Shown here piece after piece: positions 9,561 through 19,904 of a stretch of 64,000 nucleotides of DNA (the first letter of the stretch is position 1; every line of letters begins with the position of its first letter). The notes under the pieces are model-generated. The model was not told where the DNA came from and searched no databases. It saw only the letters and a list, made by a program, of their open reading frames with translations. The position numbers and the translations under genes were made by a program. The DNA comes from Euglena gracilis (Eukaryota > Euglenida > Euglenophyceae > Euglenales): positions 39,812,426-39,876,425 of the forward strand of contig CP154955.1 in NCBI GenBank assembly GCA_039621445.1, written 5' to 3'.

Positions 9561-11566
9561 TGGGGTCGGACCGGACCCCCCCCCCCTTGTTATGGGGTGG
9601 TTCAGGGGCCTGGTGGACCAAGGATGGGTGTTCTACCCGCCCGCCGTCCAAGACACACCGTGTGGTTGACACCTGGCCCAAAGTCGGCTAACTTGAAGGG
9701 TCAGCGACCAGCTGAAGGATCATTTGACTACCCCCCCCCCCATTTAAGTGCGCGGGTGCGCACATTATTGTACCATAGTTTCGGACCCTCAGGGGGTTTA
9801 ATTTTGGGCACAACCCAGTGCAAAGTTTTTTGGGGATGCACTTTTTTGGACTTCACTTTCGGGTCCTTGGGGGTGTGACATGAATTTGGGCAGTGCACAT
9901 TTTTTTCAGGACTGCGGTTACCCTGCCACCCCCAAGGTCCAAGTCATTGCACCAGAAGTTTTTTTTATGTTTGTTATTATTCTTCTGTCCACGAGTAAAT
10001 TGAAAAATATGCATGCAAAATAATTTGAGCTTTGTCCCCTGCAGTGTCATTGTGTTCGCGACAAGAAGCGTTGTTTCTTGTGATGTATGTCTTCGGATTC
10101 GCACTGCTGATTTTGTGGTGTGATGCCTCCACTTCAAGGAAGCTTGCAACCTGAGTTTCCCCTCTCCCATTCCCCCATCAAAGTGGACATCAGGTGGAGA
10201 CTGCACAGCAATCCCCGAAACCCTGTGCCTGGTGGGTGGGGGGGTCAGAGCCTGGTGGGTGGGGTGGTCCGACCCAACCCCCCACCTGGCCTTGCCGTCT
10301 TTTCGGGGACAGTGTTCTTCTGGGCTGTGGTGGGTGGGGGTGTCGAGCAACTATATAGCTTTACCACCAGGCTTCTTTTTAAGTCACCTGACCCACCCCC
10401 CCCCCCCCGGAGGGACCCCCGGAGGGTTCCTGCGCCGGAGGCGCCGGGTATACCTTTTCGGCGCGAAGCGCCGAAAATTTTTGAAAATTGCCTTTAGCGG
10501 GCCCGATTTTGGGGGGTCCCCCCCCCCCCGGGGGGGTCCCACGCCACCCTGGGTGGGTGGGGGGGGACCCGGACCCCCCCCCGGGGGTCTCAAAAAGAAG
10601 CCTGTTTACCACCGTGTCAGGCTCCCAAATAATACCCCCCAAAGCCCACAAATTATTCCCCAAATATCCCATTTTCGGGTGGGTGGTGGGTTGTCCCCCG
10701 GACCTGGTTGGGTGTGCCATGGCGACAAAGGGTGTGTCGGATAATTTTCCAGCATTTTCGGCCGACTTTGGAAGGAAGGGTTTTGGGTGGGTGGGCGGGT
10801 GGTAGGTGGAAAAAAGTCGGGCTTCCTTCATCGGAAAAAATTTCCAATGTGTCGTCAAAGATATTTGAATTTTTTCCGCCTTTTCAAAATATCCGCTCTT
10901 TGCACGAAATTGTAACCTGTGCTCTCTTGGAGTTCCCTGGGGGCATTTTTTACCAGGCCCAAATCCACCCACTTTTTCTGCAAGACACACGTTGGGGTTC
11001 GCACTTTGCCATTGTGAGGCAATGCCCTTCTCGCCGGCGGTGTTGTTTGGATGTGGTAGCCGGAGTTGGCTGATTCTAAATATTTGCCCTGCGACACTCA
11101 GAAGACAGGAGCGTCAAAAACCTTATCAATTGGAAGACGCTAGCGCAGAGCCTCAAAGCAGAATTTTTTGAAGTTTCTGAAAGATTTCAATGAAAGATGC
11201 AATTTCCAAGACGACCACTCGGGCTCCGCAATGCGAGCTGGTGAGGTCTTGCTTTCCTTGCCGGCTGTTCTGTTCTGGTGTGTTCATGTGTGCGGGGGAT
11301 GCTTCTTACTGCCTTTTGTTGCCGGAGGTGGCTGACTCCTAAATCTTCCCTTCGACTGAAGGAGAAATAAATTTACTTCTACGAGTTCAACTCGGAATTA
11401 TTTACAAGGAGTATTACATTCACCAAAGACCATCATATTTATCAACTGGTGGAGCAAACTTTTTTCTGACCTTCGACTTCAAGGAGGAAATTCAACTCTT
11501 CGAGTTCAACTGGAATTATTCCAGAAATATTGCAATCACGAAGACAAAGGTCACAACTGGACTTCC
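9561..11566. other. Unassigned sequence
   Basis: No convincing protein. Features seen are GGTGGGTGGGG-type runs at 10,225-10,345, a GGCGCGAAGCGCC hairpin near 10,457 followed by AAAATTTTT, and paired 5'/3' blocks GGGGGTCTCAAAAAGAAGCC and GGCTTCTTTTTAAG around 10,368-10,603, suggesting a small inverted-repeat element. Confidence 0.4.
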
Positions 11567-12028
11567 ATGAAGAATGTGCTTCAAAGAACTTCACACTGCC
11601 AAGAAGAACTTCAAAGAACTTCCGAGAAAACAGCTGAAGCTGGGGAAGGTGGAGACACAGCAGCAGCTGCAGAAGCTGATTGGGCGGCGGCAGCACGGCA
11701 GTCCGTGGGCATCGCCACGCCCCCACCCCCTAACACATCAAAGGTTTCAAAAGTGGAAAATTACATGGTGAAATATCCCGAGGGGCCGGAAACGCCCATT
11801 GCTAGTGCGATCGTCAAAGAACCCACTCGGCAGATATCCTGCTGGGACGTGCCTGGTACACATCCCCCTCCCAGGGCTGAATGCTTTGGCCGACACGGGT
11901 TCCCAAACAAATTTGGTGAGGTGGGAATTTTTGAGAAGTTGATGGTCCCCGCAAAAGAACCTTTGAGGTTGGTCACCGTGAAAGCGATTCCCTACCGGGT
12001 GGGGAGCATGATAATTTTTGAAAATTGA
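11567..12028 (+). CDS. Hypothetical protein, 153 codons
   Basis: An open frame from ATG to TGA. The first 45 residues are Glu/Ala-rich (an alpha-helical, low-complexity stretch), followed by a more natural-looking segment with QISCWDVPGTHPPP and a hydrophobic C-terminus RVGSMIIFEN. I do not recognise a family. A TTCAACTCGGAATTATTTAC-type motif repeats upstream at about 11,387 and 11,505. It could be a real small protein, an exon, or the edge of a decayed retroelement polyprotein. Confidence 0.25.
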   Translation: MKNVLQRTSHCQEELQRTSEKTAEAGEGGDTAAAAEADWAAAARQSVGIATPPPPNTSKVSKVENYMVKYPEGPETPIASAIVKEPTRQISCWDVPGTHPPPRAECFGRHGFPNKFGEVGIFEKLMVPAKEPLRLVTVKAIPYRVGSMIIFEN

Positions 12029-13071
12029 CATTTGAAAAGGTGGCTTTGGCTACCTTCCCCCCCCCTGACCTCCCTGGGCAGTGGATGAAAGAGACCCCCC
12101 TTGCTCATTGAAGAAAGGTGCAAGAACCACCCACAATTGGCCCATGTGTGCTTCATGGGGGGGGCCTTCCACAAAGGAGTCTTCCCCAACGCTCCCCCCA
12201 CCAACCGCCCAACCACATTCCTACCCATTCCTACTATGACGTCTGGTACTTTTTTGTGTACATATGTCTTACCTTTCTGCACAGGCTGGCCTTGGTGCTT
12301 CGTCATACAATGTGTTTTATGCTTGTGGCTTGGAAGTAAAAGCGCCACGAAGGTCAAAAGGTCGAGGAAAAAGGAGAGTACAAAAAAGATCCTACGGAAA
12401 AGCTGAGTCCAAGAAGAAGGAGAAGAAGGACTGAAAGCTTTACAACATTTTTTCGGCCGAAATGGCATAGTCCAAAGGCGGGGGGTCCAGGGGGGGGGTA
12501 AATCCTACCGACTTTGGACCCCTTCGCGCGTGAATAACTCGGGCCTGGCGGGGAGTTGGGGGTACAAACCCAGGTGATTCGGAAACTAGGAATCCAGTCG
12601 CTCGCGACTGAAAAAAAAAATCTGGGAACCGGGCCGGGATCATGGTGATAATCCGTCCGTTCCCGTTTTTCCTCAAGCTCGACGACTACCGCCACACGGG
12701 AATGGCCCGTGGGTGGCAGATCGACAGTTGGGCGGTACGCCTCCCTGCGGAGGCTGGGCAGTTTCCGCCACAGTGTCCAGCATCAAGACGGATGGGCTAC
12801 GGGTTTCCCGTGCCGGAGGTTTCGCTGGCTGAGGTTCACCCTCGGCCATTGGAACCACTTCCTCCTCCTCCTCCGCTTCCGGAGGGGATCCGGTTGTCTG
12901 TAGCTGTGCTGCAGAACGCGGGTCTTTTCCGTTTCTGTAGCACCCTTGTGCATCCGACAGGCGGTAAAAGCTTATGCTTTCACTCCTGTCAGGGTTGTGG
13001 TATGGGGGTTGCCATGACGCTCGTAGCCAGCTTCCGGGTAACGGCTCTGGCTCGTTCTCATTGCAGGCGTG
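12029..13071. other. Unassigned sequence
   Basis: Several overlapping frames on both strands with no family resemblance. No confident gene. Confidence 0.35.
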
Positions 13072-13190
13072 CGGACGGACGGACGGACGTACGGACGGAC
13101 GGACGGACGGACAGACGGCTGGAGAAAATTCCTTTCACCTGGACGGAGTGCTGCACAGGGCGCATTTCGGCTGGACGGACGGACGGCTAG
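13072..13190. repeat. GGAC tetranucleotide microsatellite
   Basis: The GGAC/GGACGTAC/GACA run at 13,072-13,117 is followed by a shorter GGACGGACGG run at 13,172-13,188. The intervening 55 bp are unrelated. Confidence 0.9.
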
Positions 13191-14718
13191 GCTGGTCTCA
13201 GACATTTCTGACACGGCGGTGGTGGGGTGAACCGAATCCACCGACCAGTGGCACAGCCTACTGGATTTGAGTGTTCAGGTGCAAGGCTGTATACAAAGCG
13301 GCAGTGTGGTGAGGTAAGGGCAAGGGCAAAGCCCAAGCGCAGGGAGATTAGGGTGTGGCGGTAGCGGTATGATGTGTTTGGTGTGTATGGGGACAAGGCA
13401 GTACAGTTGGTCAAACCTTGGGACCCCCCCCTCCCACCTGTACAGTTCCAGCCCCCCATCCCGGGACCTCCCCCCCTCCCCCCCCACTTCCAACCCCCCC
13501 GAGATAGATGAAATTTTTTTTAAAAAACGGCTTGTTTTTTTGAAACAAGAAAACATGGGGTGAAACCATTCACCACTCACCCGCACCACCCCCTTTTTTG
13601 AAACAAAAAAATAGGGGTTGTGCGGGTCGCGGCCAGGTCATGGGGGCCTCACGGGGCAAGGGCGGTCACGGGGAAAGTATGACACTTTGAAGGTAGCCGG
13701 GAGGCAACGTCCATGACGTGGCATCGTGATAAATTTGCTCATCCTTTGAAAACGGAATTTTGTTAGTATTTTCTTGACCAACACACTTCTGGGATGAAGT
13801 TTGGGCCATTTTTGACAAAATTGCGTTTACGGTGGCGAAATGCACCAGTTTTTGGCACTTCTTTCAGGAGAAAAGAATTTTGGCCATTTTTGGGTGTGAA
13901 GGTGCATTGGGCGGACAAGGATACATGAAAGTTCATTGTTTTTTTTTTAAAAAAAAATGCTTTTAAAAAAGAATGGCGAAGGATCGATTCTCGGGTCACG
14001 GGGGGGTCACGGGGTGTAACGGGGGGGGCGCAGGGGTGGTGCCCCCTAAGAAAAAATATGTTTTTTTTAAAAAAAAACAAAAAAGCCTCCTGCGGGGTTT
14101 GGGCGAATTTTTTTGAATTTTTTTTTAGAAAAAAGGTCTTTTTTCATCTCTGCAGCTTCGTAGTCCGTTAATGGTGCTGGATGAAGTTTCTGGAAAAAGT
14201 AAAAATGCGTCACTTTTGCGGACAAAAAAAATGAACTTAAAACCTTTCCCTCAAAAAAATGGCCATTTCGCAAGGAAAACGGTCAAATTTTGCTTTTTTA
14301 AAAGAGAAAGCATGTTTTTGTGTCTTTTGTTTGGAAAAAAAACATATTTTTTGTTTTTTTCAAAAACAAAAAAAAACGTCAACCCTGGCAAAATCCCGCA
14401 TGGTGTGCCAAGGGGGAGTGATTGAAGCTGCTTCCTGCCTTTCTGCTAAGTGTTTCTTTACAAGACACAAATATTTTGCAAAATGCATCTGAATTTCGCA
14501 AAATACATCATTGCCTACCTCAACTAGACGAAAAATGGTGCAACTGTCTGAGGGGTAGGCAGTAAAGTTGTTGTTTTCTGGGGACCCCCCTCCCCCTCCC
14601 CCCCTGTACAGATTCCAACCCCCCCATCGGACCCCCCCCCCCTGTGCCTTGTCTCCTTGTGACGGGCACCCCGGAGCTTTGGTACCGGTTGGCTGGTGTG
14701 GCGGGGGGCCTGGTCACC
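13191..14718. other. Unassigned, with A/T and C homopolymers
   Basis: Long poly-A and poly-T tracts at 13,940-13,970, 14,058-14,090 and 14,330-14,380 lie among C-runs. Short frames are Phe/Lys-rich and not credible. Confidence 0.4.
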
Positions 14719-15634
14719 TTACGAGTTCAGGATCATGCGATCCGTGGCTCTCTCGGCCAACCGCAGCTGCCGTGCTACTGCACGGGCCAACGTGATGGCC
14801 AATTTTTCAGTCAATTCTTGAAACTTTCGTTGTTTGGCTGTTCCAGAGTAAGAGTTGGTCGCGAGGCGTAGGACGTCACGCATGTGTTTGGAGGCTGCTG
14901 GCCCCGTGCACCCCCGGGGGTTAAGGGCTGCCCCAATGTACTCCCATTGGTGGCGGGCGCACCGTTCTTTAGCTTGGGATCGTTTACGCATTTCAGCATC
15001 CGGTAAAGTACGCTGACCTCGGGTCAAGTTCAGCGGCCACCGTGAACAGGCCAACAGGTGTTCAATGGTGACATCCATAGCAAGGTGCTTCCCTTTGGGG
15101 AGTCGGCACGCCGTGGCGAGGTTTCCGGCTAGGGGGGGGGGGTTGGCGTGGCGAGGGGGTCCCGGATGGGGGGGGGAGGGGTGCGCGGGGGTTTGCCAAG
15201 AAAATGTTCTTTGGTGGGCCTGACATGGCGTTTCGAAAGGGTCTGAAAAGGGGGGCGCGGTAAAATGGGGGTCGGTCAGGGGGGAGGGGAGGGTTGTGCC
15301 GACCCCCCTTTGTTCCACCCCAGGTGGAGGAGATCAGCGTCACGGGTGCCAGCCTCACAACCCTGTTCCTTGCGCAGGGTGATGCCTGAGCGTTGGCAGA
15401 GGTCAAAGATGGCGTCGCGAACGCAGTTGTGTCCTTCTGTTATGCCATTCCTTCTGCAAGCAGGAAGGTGGTCACCAAACGGATCGACCGCCACAGCACA
15501 CAGGGGGCACAGAAGCGTGTGTGTTGTTGGGATCCGGGACAAACCGGTCCAGAAGCGCAGTAGCAGTCTGTATTCATCCAGTGCTAAGGTGCTAAGACAG
15601 TGTTCACCGAACTGGACAATGGATGGTGGTAAAA
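14719..15634 (-). pseudogene. LINE C-terminal endonuclease fragment, split by a TIR element
   Basis: Minus-strand fragment of a non-LTR retrotransposon ORF2. The upstream part (about 15,634-15,313) encodes a zinc knuckle CPLCAVAVDPFGDH with a following Cys (C-x2-C-x8-H type) and then DADLLHLGW, corresponding to the RPxD region of a restriction-like (PD-(D/E)XK) endonuclease. The downstream part (15,090-14,719) continues AMDVTIEHLL, the DV catalytic strand, then a helical tail. The 15,098-15,305 insertion separates the two. Joining across one copy of the target duplication restores the frame, so the interruption is mechanical rather than old decay. The reverse transcriptase is absent; 5' truncation is common for LINEs. 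It is paralogous to the domain at 42.5-43.3 kb and at the C-terminus of the 47.4-51.5 kb ORF. Confidence 0.7.
15098..15305. mobile_element. TIR element of 208 bp with 7-bp target duplication
   Basis: Termini GGGAGTCGGCAC and GTGCCGACCC are flanked by perfect direct repeats CCCTTTG (15,091-15,097 and 15,306-15,312). The interior contains GGCGTGGCGAGGGGGTCC-type units. A close relative lies at 63,225-63,455 and a cousin at 40,824-41,044. It is noncoding. The 7-bp duplication argues against the TA-duplicating MITE families elsewhere in the window. Confidence 0.85.
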
Positions 15635-15683
15635 GGCAACAGAAACACGCACACACCGTGAAAGTGGGAAGAGGGACCTGAAA

Positions 15684-16360
15684 TTGACAATTCTTACAAA
15701 CAATGCAACTTGTCTTGAATTCAATTCTCCAAATCAATCTTTGATTGTCAATCCAATGGAAAAAACCCCACAAAGGTCTGCGGAAGCAAATTGTGTTAAA
15801 TTAGAACCTCAAATTAGGCTTTTCCTATTGAATGCGCGTTCTGCGCGTAATGAAAATTCCGTGTTTTCAAAAGCTTCCGCCTCACCATTTTTGACTGTCG
15901 GACGCCCCCGACAGTCGACAATGGGTGCCGGGGATGAAGTCCCGGTGCAAGACCAGCCCATGGAGGAAGAGTATCCGGGGGTGTCAGAGGAGGTGGCCGT
16001 GTGGCTGAAGAGCCGCAACGATGTTGTGGGCACACAAGTCCGCAGCGTGGAGGCCAGTCTCGGGCAGGTGGTGGCCCAGCTCGACCTCCTGGGAAAACGC
16101 ACCCGGGAGATGTGGGATGGCTGGCCCACGCGGCGCTGGAGGAGATGGACAAGGAGATCAAGGCCACGAAGCAGGCGTCCACGCTGGCCTATCAGCAAGT
16201 AGCAGAGGGGCAAGGCAAGGTCATCGCGCAGTTCATGGAGACCATCCAAGCCCAGCACGGACGCTCGAGGGCCAGGTGGCGCAATTAAAGGCGGCCGCCC
16301 GAAAGGCGGCGGATGAGGCGGCCCAAGCAATCGCCGCCATGCATGCTGAGCACCGATGAC
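15684..16360 (+). pseudogene. Coiled-coil (Gag/ORF1-like) protein with frameshifts
   Basis: From an ATG at 15,921 the frame encodes MGAGDEVPVQDQP, then a helical, heptad-rich stretch (VSEEVAVWLKSRND, SLGQVVAQLDLLGKR). The helix continues in another frame from about 16,115 (AHAALEEMDKEIKATKQA) and again from about 16,260 (EGQVAQLKAAARKAADEAA) to the stop at 16,358. All three parts would make one coiled coil of about 145 residues, so two single-base indels have broken it. Upstream of 15,921 the frame stays open to 15,684 but looks noncoding. Such short coiled-coil proteins are typical of retroelement ORF1/Gag N-termini, but there is no specific match. Confidence 0.4.
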
Positions 16361-16424
16361 GCGAGGCAGTGGTGCAAGGGAGATCAGGCAGTAGACTTTG
16401 GTCATTTTGACCCCCCTCCGCCCC

Positions 16425-16770
16425 TATAGTGAAGTTCACCGTTTGAAAGTGAACCGGGGGGTCCCGGATACTCTCCCCCCCCTTCTGCCTGACCCATCGG
16501 TGAACTTCACCGGTGAAGTTCACCAAGAGAACACTTTTTGGCCAAAAAAAGCCAAAAATGACATTTTTGTGCAAGTTTCGAAAAAATCCATGAAGTGTCA
16601 ACCTCAAAATGACATTTTGAGAGGAAAGGAGCAAGTTTTCACCCATGAAATTTTCACCCCCAACCATCAAAACAGTGAAGTTCACCGGTGAACTTCAATG
16701 GTGAACTTCACCGCCGAAAGTACCCCCCCCTCCCCCCGGTGAACGTTCACCGGTGAAGTTCACCGGGGGG
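16425..16770. repeat. GGTGAAGTTCACC palindrome cluster
   Basis: At least five copies of TGAAGTTCACC or its complement, several joined head to head as TTCACCGGTGAA. They occur near 16,431, 16,501, 16,675, 16,700 and 16,750, with AAAATGACATTTT spacers between. The same palindrome occurs at 6,690-6,715. No ORF. Confidence 0.7.
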
Positions 16771-16804
16771 TCCACAGCCCCCCCCCCCCCGTACTGCCTA
16801 ACCT

Positions 16805-17173
16805 TGTGGCATTGGACATGTCCCTACCTTTCAGATAAATTAGGACTGAGCGCGCGCGCTGCACACTGTTAATTCTGTTTTTTCTGTTCAGTCAAACCTC
16901 ATGAGTTGATTGCTGGGCCGTTGGGTCGTGGCCCCCTGGCATATACCTGTACCATGGGACTGACTGGGGATTTGGAGATTTGAGTTTTGTGCTGTGGCTG
17001 AAGTTGGAAAAATTGAAGTGGAAGTTGCCTGCCAATGGGTAGGAAAGCAAAGCCCAAGGCAAAGCCAAAACCGAAGGCGAAGCCGAAGCCAGCCAAACAG
17101 GGGGCCCGGGGTCGGGCGGCAGAAAAGGTGTGGATTGCGAAGAGAGCCCCCATCCCGGCGCCGCCCCTGTTTC
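16805..17173 (+). repeat. 369-bp duplicated 5' module, copy 1
   Basis: Matches 19,536-19,904 in direct orientation with only a few substitutions. It includes ATTGGACATGTCCC, a GAGCGCGCGCGC run, a TTTTTTCTGTTCAG acceptor-like tract, and the start of the MGRKAKPKAKPK coding segment. The two copies then diverge abruptly after CCCCTGTTTCA. Confidence 0.9.
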
Positions 17174-18236
17174 ACAATCAACTCACCTGTGACGACCAGT
17201 CAGATGACACAGTGGAGCATGCTGGACTGGTGCATGCACCAGTAAGACATTCTGGCGCTGGAATTGGTCAACATGTTCAAGATGCACATTCCGGTCATTT
17301 GGGCCATGCCACAGATGCACATGGGGTGCATGCTGCAGATGCCGCAGATGCACATGGGGTGCATGCTGCAGAGGCCTCACATGCACATGGGGTGCATCTT
17401 GGGGGTGGCCTGACTGGAGATGCAGATGACAGAGGTGTACATGCAGTGGCGGCCAGGTCAGGGCAGATGGTGGATGCCCTGGCCCGGCATGCTGAAGTTG
17501 GGCATGAGGGGGGGCCGGGCCGTGTACAACCGCTCAGGGTTTGGCCACTCAGAAAGCCGGCTGTGCTTCGGCCGCCGAGAAAGGGTCCCCCAGCAGAGCT
17601 TCGGCCGCTGTGGGGACATGCAGCATTGAGCATGAAGACATTGCGCATTACGACATTGGGCATTCCGACGTCGAGGATGACGGCATTGGGAATGTCGACA
17701 TCGAGGATGACGGCATTGGGCATGCAGCTGCAGACCCCAACAGTGCTCCGGCCGTTGGGGCAATGGAGATCCAAACTGCCAGCCGTGCTGCGGCCGCTGG
17801 GGTCCCTGAGTTCTCCGAGGTGGGTGATGTACCGATGGAGATCCAAACCCCCAGCTGTGCTTCGGCCGCGGGGGTCCCTGAGTTCTCCGTCCTGGCGGTG
17901 ATTGGGATCCCGCCTGGAGAAGGACGGAAGTGTGATGGATTTTGCTGGGCTGATCTTGGATGCCACTGTGGGGTGAGTGGCGGCCAGCCCAATCTGGGAG
18001 GCCAAGACATCTCCGAAGGACCAGCTGGAAGCAGTGCGTCCTCGGCGAGGGCGGAGGCTCCGCCGGCAGCAGTGGACGAGTCCATAGCGGAGTCTCGACG
18101 ACTGGCCGTGCGGTACGAGCGAGAAGCCCGAGTTCGACACTGGGATGCGCTGTCGGAGATGAGGCCGCTGACGGAGACGGAGAAGCGAAAGAGGCGGAAG
18201 GACCGCCTGCTCCACCACCAGGGACGGTGGGAGTGA
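17035..18236 (+). CDS. Lys/Pro N-terminus, His-rich repeat protein, probably frameshifted
   Basis: Begins at ATG 17,035 with a basic MGRKAKPKAKPKPKAKPK leader, then His-rich repeats DAHGVHAADA (three copies at 17,310-17,400, from a 30-bp DNA repeat). From about 17,530 the better-looking frame shifts to the one running 17,541-18,236: acidic EDDGIG repeats, two MEIQTxSxAxAAGVPEF repeats, an Ala/Ser-rich linker, and a basic helical end (SEMRPLTETEKRKRRKDRLL) before TGA. A one-base indel near 17,520-17,540, or splicing, would join the two. There is no known family. The leader is shared exactly with the 19.77-kb gene, so it looks like a portable N-terminal exon. It may be a transposon-encoded structural or DNA-binding protein. 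Confidence 0.4.
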
Positions 18237-18394
18237 GGAGGAGTGGCCGAACCGATGAGGCGGCCCGGGTAATGGGCGAAGAGTCCGCCCCGCCAGCCCT
18301 CCTGTTTAGAGTCGGCCTGCACCTGTGGGTTCCCCTCCTGGTGGGTTACAACCTCAGGTTGGGGCTGATGCAGGTTTTGGGGATTTACGAGCGA

Positions 18395-18790
18395 CAAATG
18401 ACCCATCTGGAGTGTTTCGACCCCAGGTGGGGGGGTAGATATATATCGTTTTCTGACTGAGATGACCCATCTGGTGTGTTTCGACCCCAGGTGGGGGGGT
18501 ACATGTTTCGTATGTTGAATGTGATAAATGACCCATCTGGTGTGTTTCGACCCAGGTGGGGGGGCACATTACCGTTTCCGGAATGAGAGGAGATGACCCA
18601 TCTGGTGTGTTTCGACCCCAGGTGGGGGGGGGGGCACATTACCGTTTCTGGAATGAGAGGAGATGACCCATTCGGTGTGTTTCGACCCCAGGTGGGGGGG
18701 GCACATCACCGTTTTCGGAATGAGATGAGATGACCCATCTGGTGTGTTTCGACCCCAGGTGGGGGGGGGTACATTACGGTTTTTGACCCC
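18395..18790 (+). repeat. Six-copy repeat, about 66-bp period, TTTCGACCCCAGG core
   Basis: Six units of GATGACCCATCTGGTGTGTT followed by TCGACCCCAGGTGGGGGGG start near 18,398, 18,461, 18,528, 18,593, 18,664 and 18,730. The spacers vary in length and sequence. A partial unit, TGAGTTACGACCCCAGG, follows at 18,792. Confidence 0.92.
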
Positions 18791-19019
18791 TGGTGAGTTA
18801 CGACCCCAGGGGATGCCTGGCTCGGTGACATTGTTGGTTTGATGGTCGAGAGTGTCCAGTCCTCCCCCTCGGCTGTAATGCCCTGGTGGGAATGCTGGAG
18901 GCCTGCCCTGGAAGTGGTGGGTTTGTTTTGACTGTTCACGTTTCGACATTGGACATTTCCATATTTTGACATTGGACCACGATCGTTGCCTTATCGCCTT
19001 TGTTTTTCAGCCTGGAACC
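18791..19019. other. Spacer between two TTTCGACC repeat sets
   Basis: Contains ACATTGGACATTTCC-like blocks resembling the start of the 369-bp module. No gene. Confidence 0.4.
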
Positions 19020-19470
19020 CAGTGAGTCTCGACCCTGGGGGTGGAAGGCTTTGAGTTTCGGAGAGAGTGCGGGAGTTTTGTGGGTTCATGCCCCCAGGCC
19101 CCTCACCCGCCGAGTTTCGACCGCGGGGGGGGGAGGGTATTTCCAGTTTTTTTTTCCAGAGAATTCCAACCCGGACCCCTAACCCGCCGAGTTTCGACCG
19201 CGGAGGGGGGGGGGCAGCCTTCTTTTTGATGATGTTCGGTTTATAGCCGTTCCATTCGAATTTCATTCATGGAAGATTTGGGCCCGAGCCCCCACCCGCT
19301 GAGTTTCGACCGCGGGGGGGGGGGCGTTTTCAGTTTTCGGTGGTGCAAGGCCCTGGGGCCCCCGCCCGCCGGTTTCGACCGCGGGGGGGGGGAGATTTAT
19401 TTTTTCGGTGCGCTTCGGCCCCGGAGCCCCCCCCCCCGTTGAGTTTCGACCACGGGGTGGGGGGGGTGGA
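19020..19470 (+). repeat. GAGTTTCGACCGCGGGGG dispersed tandem repeat
   Basis: Five to six copies of CCCGCCGAGTTTCGACCGCGG plus a G-run (near 19,103, 19,184, 19,296, 19,367 and 19,438) alternate with unrelated 50-100 bp spacers. They share the TTTCGACC core with the 18.4-kb repeats. Confidence 0.85.
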
Positions 19471-19535
19471 GGAGGACATGTCCAACGACCAAGGGAGTCG
19501 AGTATGGAGACTGGGTCTCCTTTTGGGAAGGGGAG

Positions 19536-19904
19536 TGTGGCATTGGACATGTCCCTACCTTTCAGATAAATTAGGACTGAGCGCGCGCGCTGCACACTGT
19601 TAATTCTGTTTTTTCTGTTCAGTCAAACCTCATGAGTTGATTGCAGGGCCGTTGGGTCGTGGCCCCCTGGCATATACCTGTACCATGGGACTGACTGGGG
19701 ATTTGGAGATTTGAGTTTTGTGCTGTGGCTGAAGTTGGAAAAATTGAAGTGGAAGTTGCCTGCCAATGGGTAGGAAAGCAAAGCCCAAGGCAAAGCCAAA
19801 TCCGAAGGCGAAGCCGAAGCCAGCCAAACAGGGGGCCCGGGGTCGGGCGGCAGAAAAGGTGTGGATTGCGAAGAGAGCCCCCACCCCGGCGCCGCCCCTG
19901 TTTC
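19536..19904 (+). repeat. 369-bp duplicated 5' module, copy 2
   Basis: Partner of 16,805-17,173, offset 2,731 bp. It ends at the same CCCCTGTTTCA and continues into different coding sequence. Confidence 0.9.

Noticed and set aside
17295-18218. 307-codon minus-strand ORF
   Set aside because: Shadow of the plus-strand repeats; composition is Arg/Ser/Pro-rich and the plus frame has the coherent repeat peptides.
18395-18790. CRISPR-like repeat-spacer structure
   Set aside because: Spacers are related to each other and of variable length; they contain G-runs and belong to a eukaryotic minisatellite.
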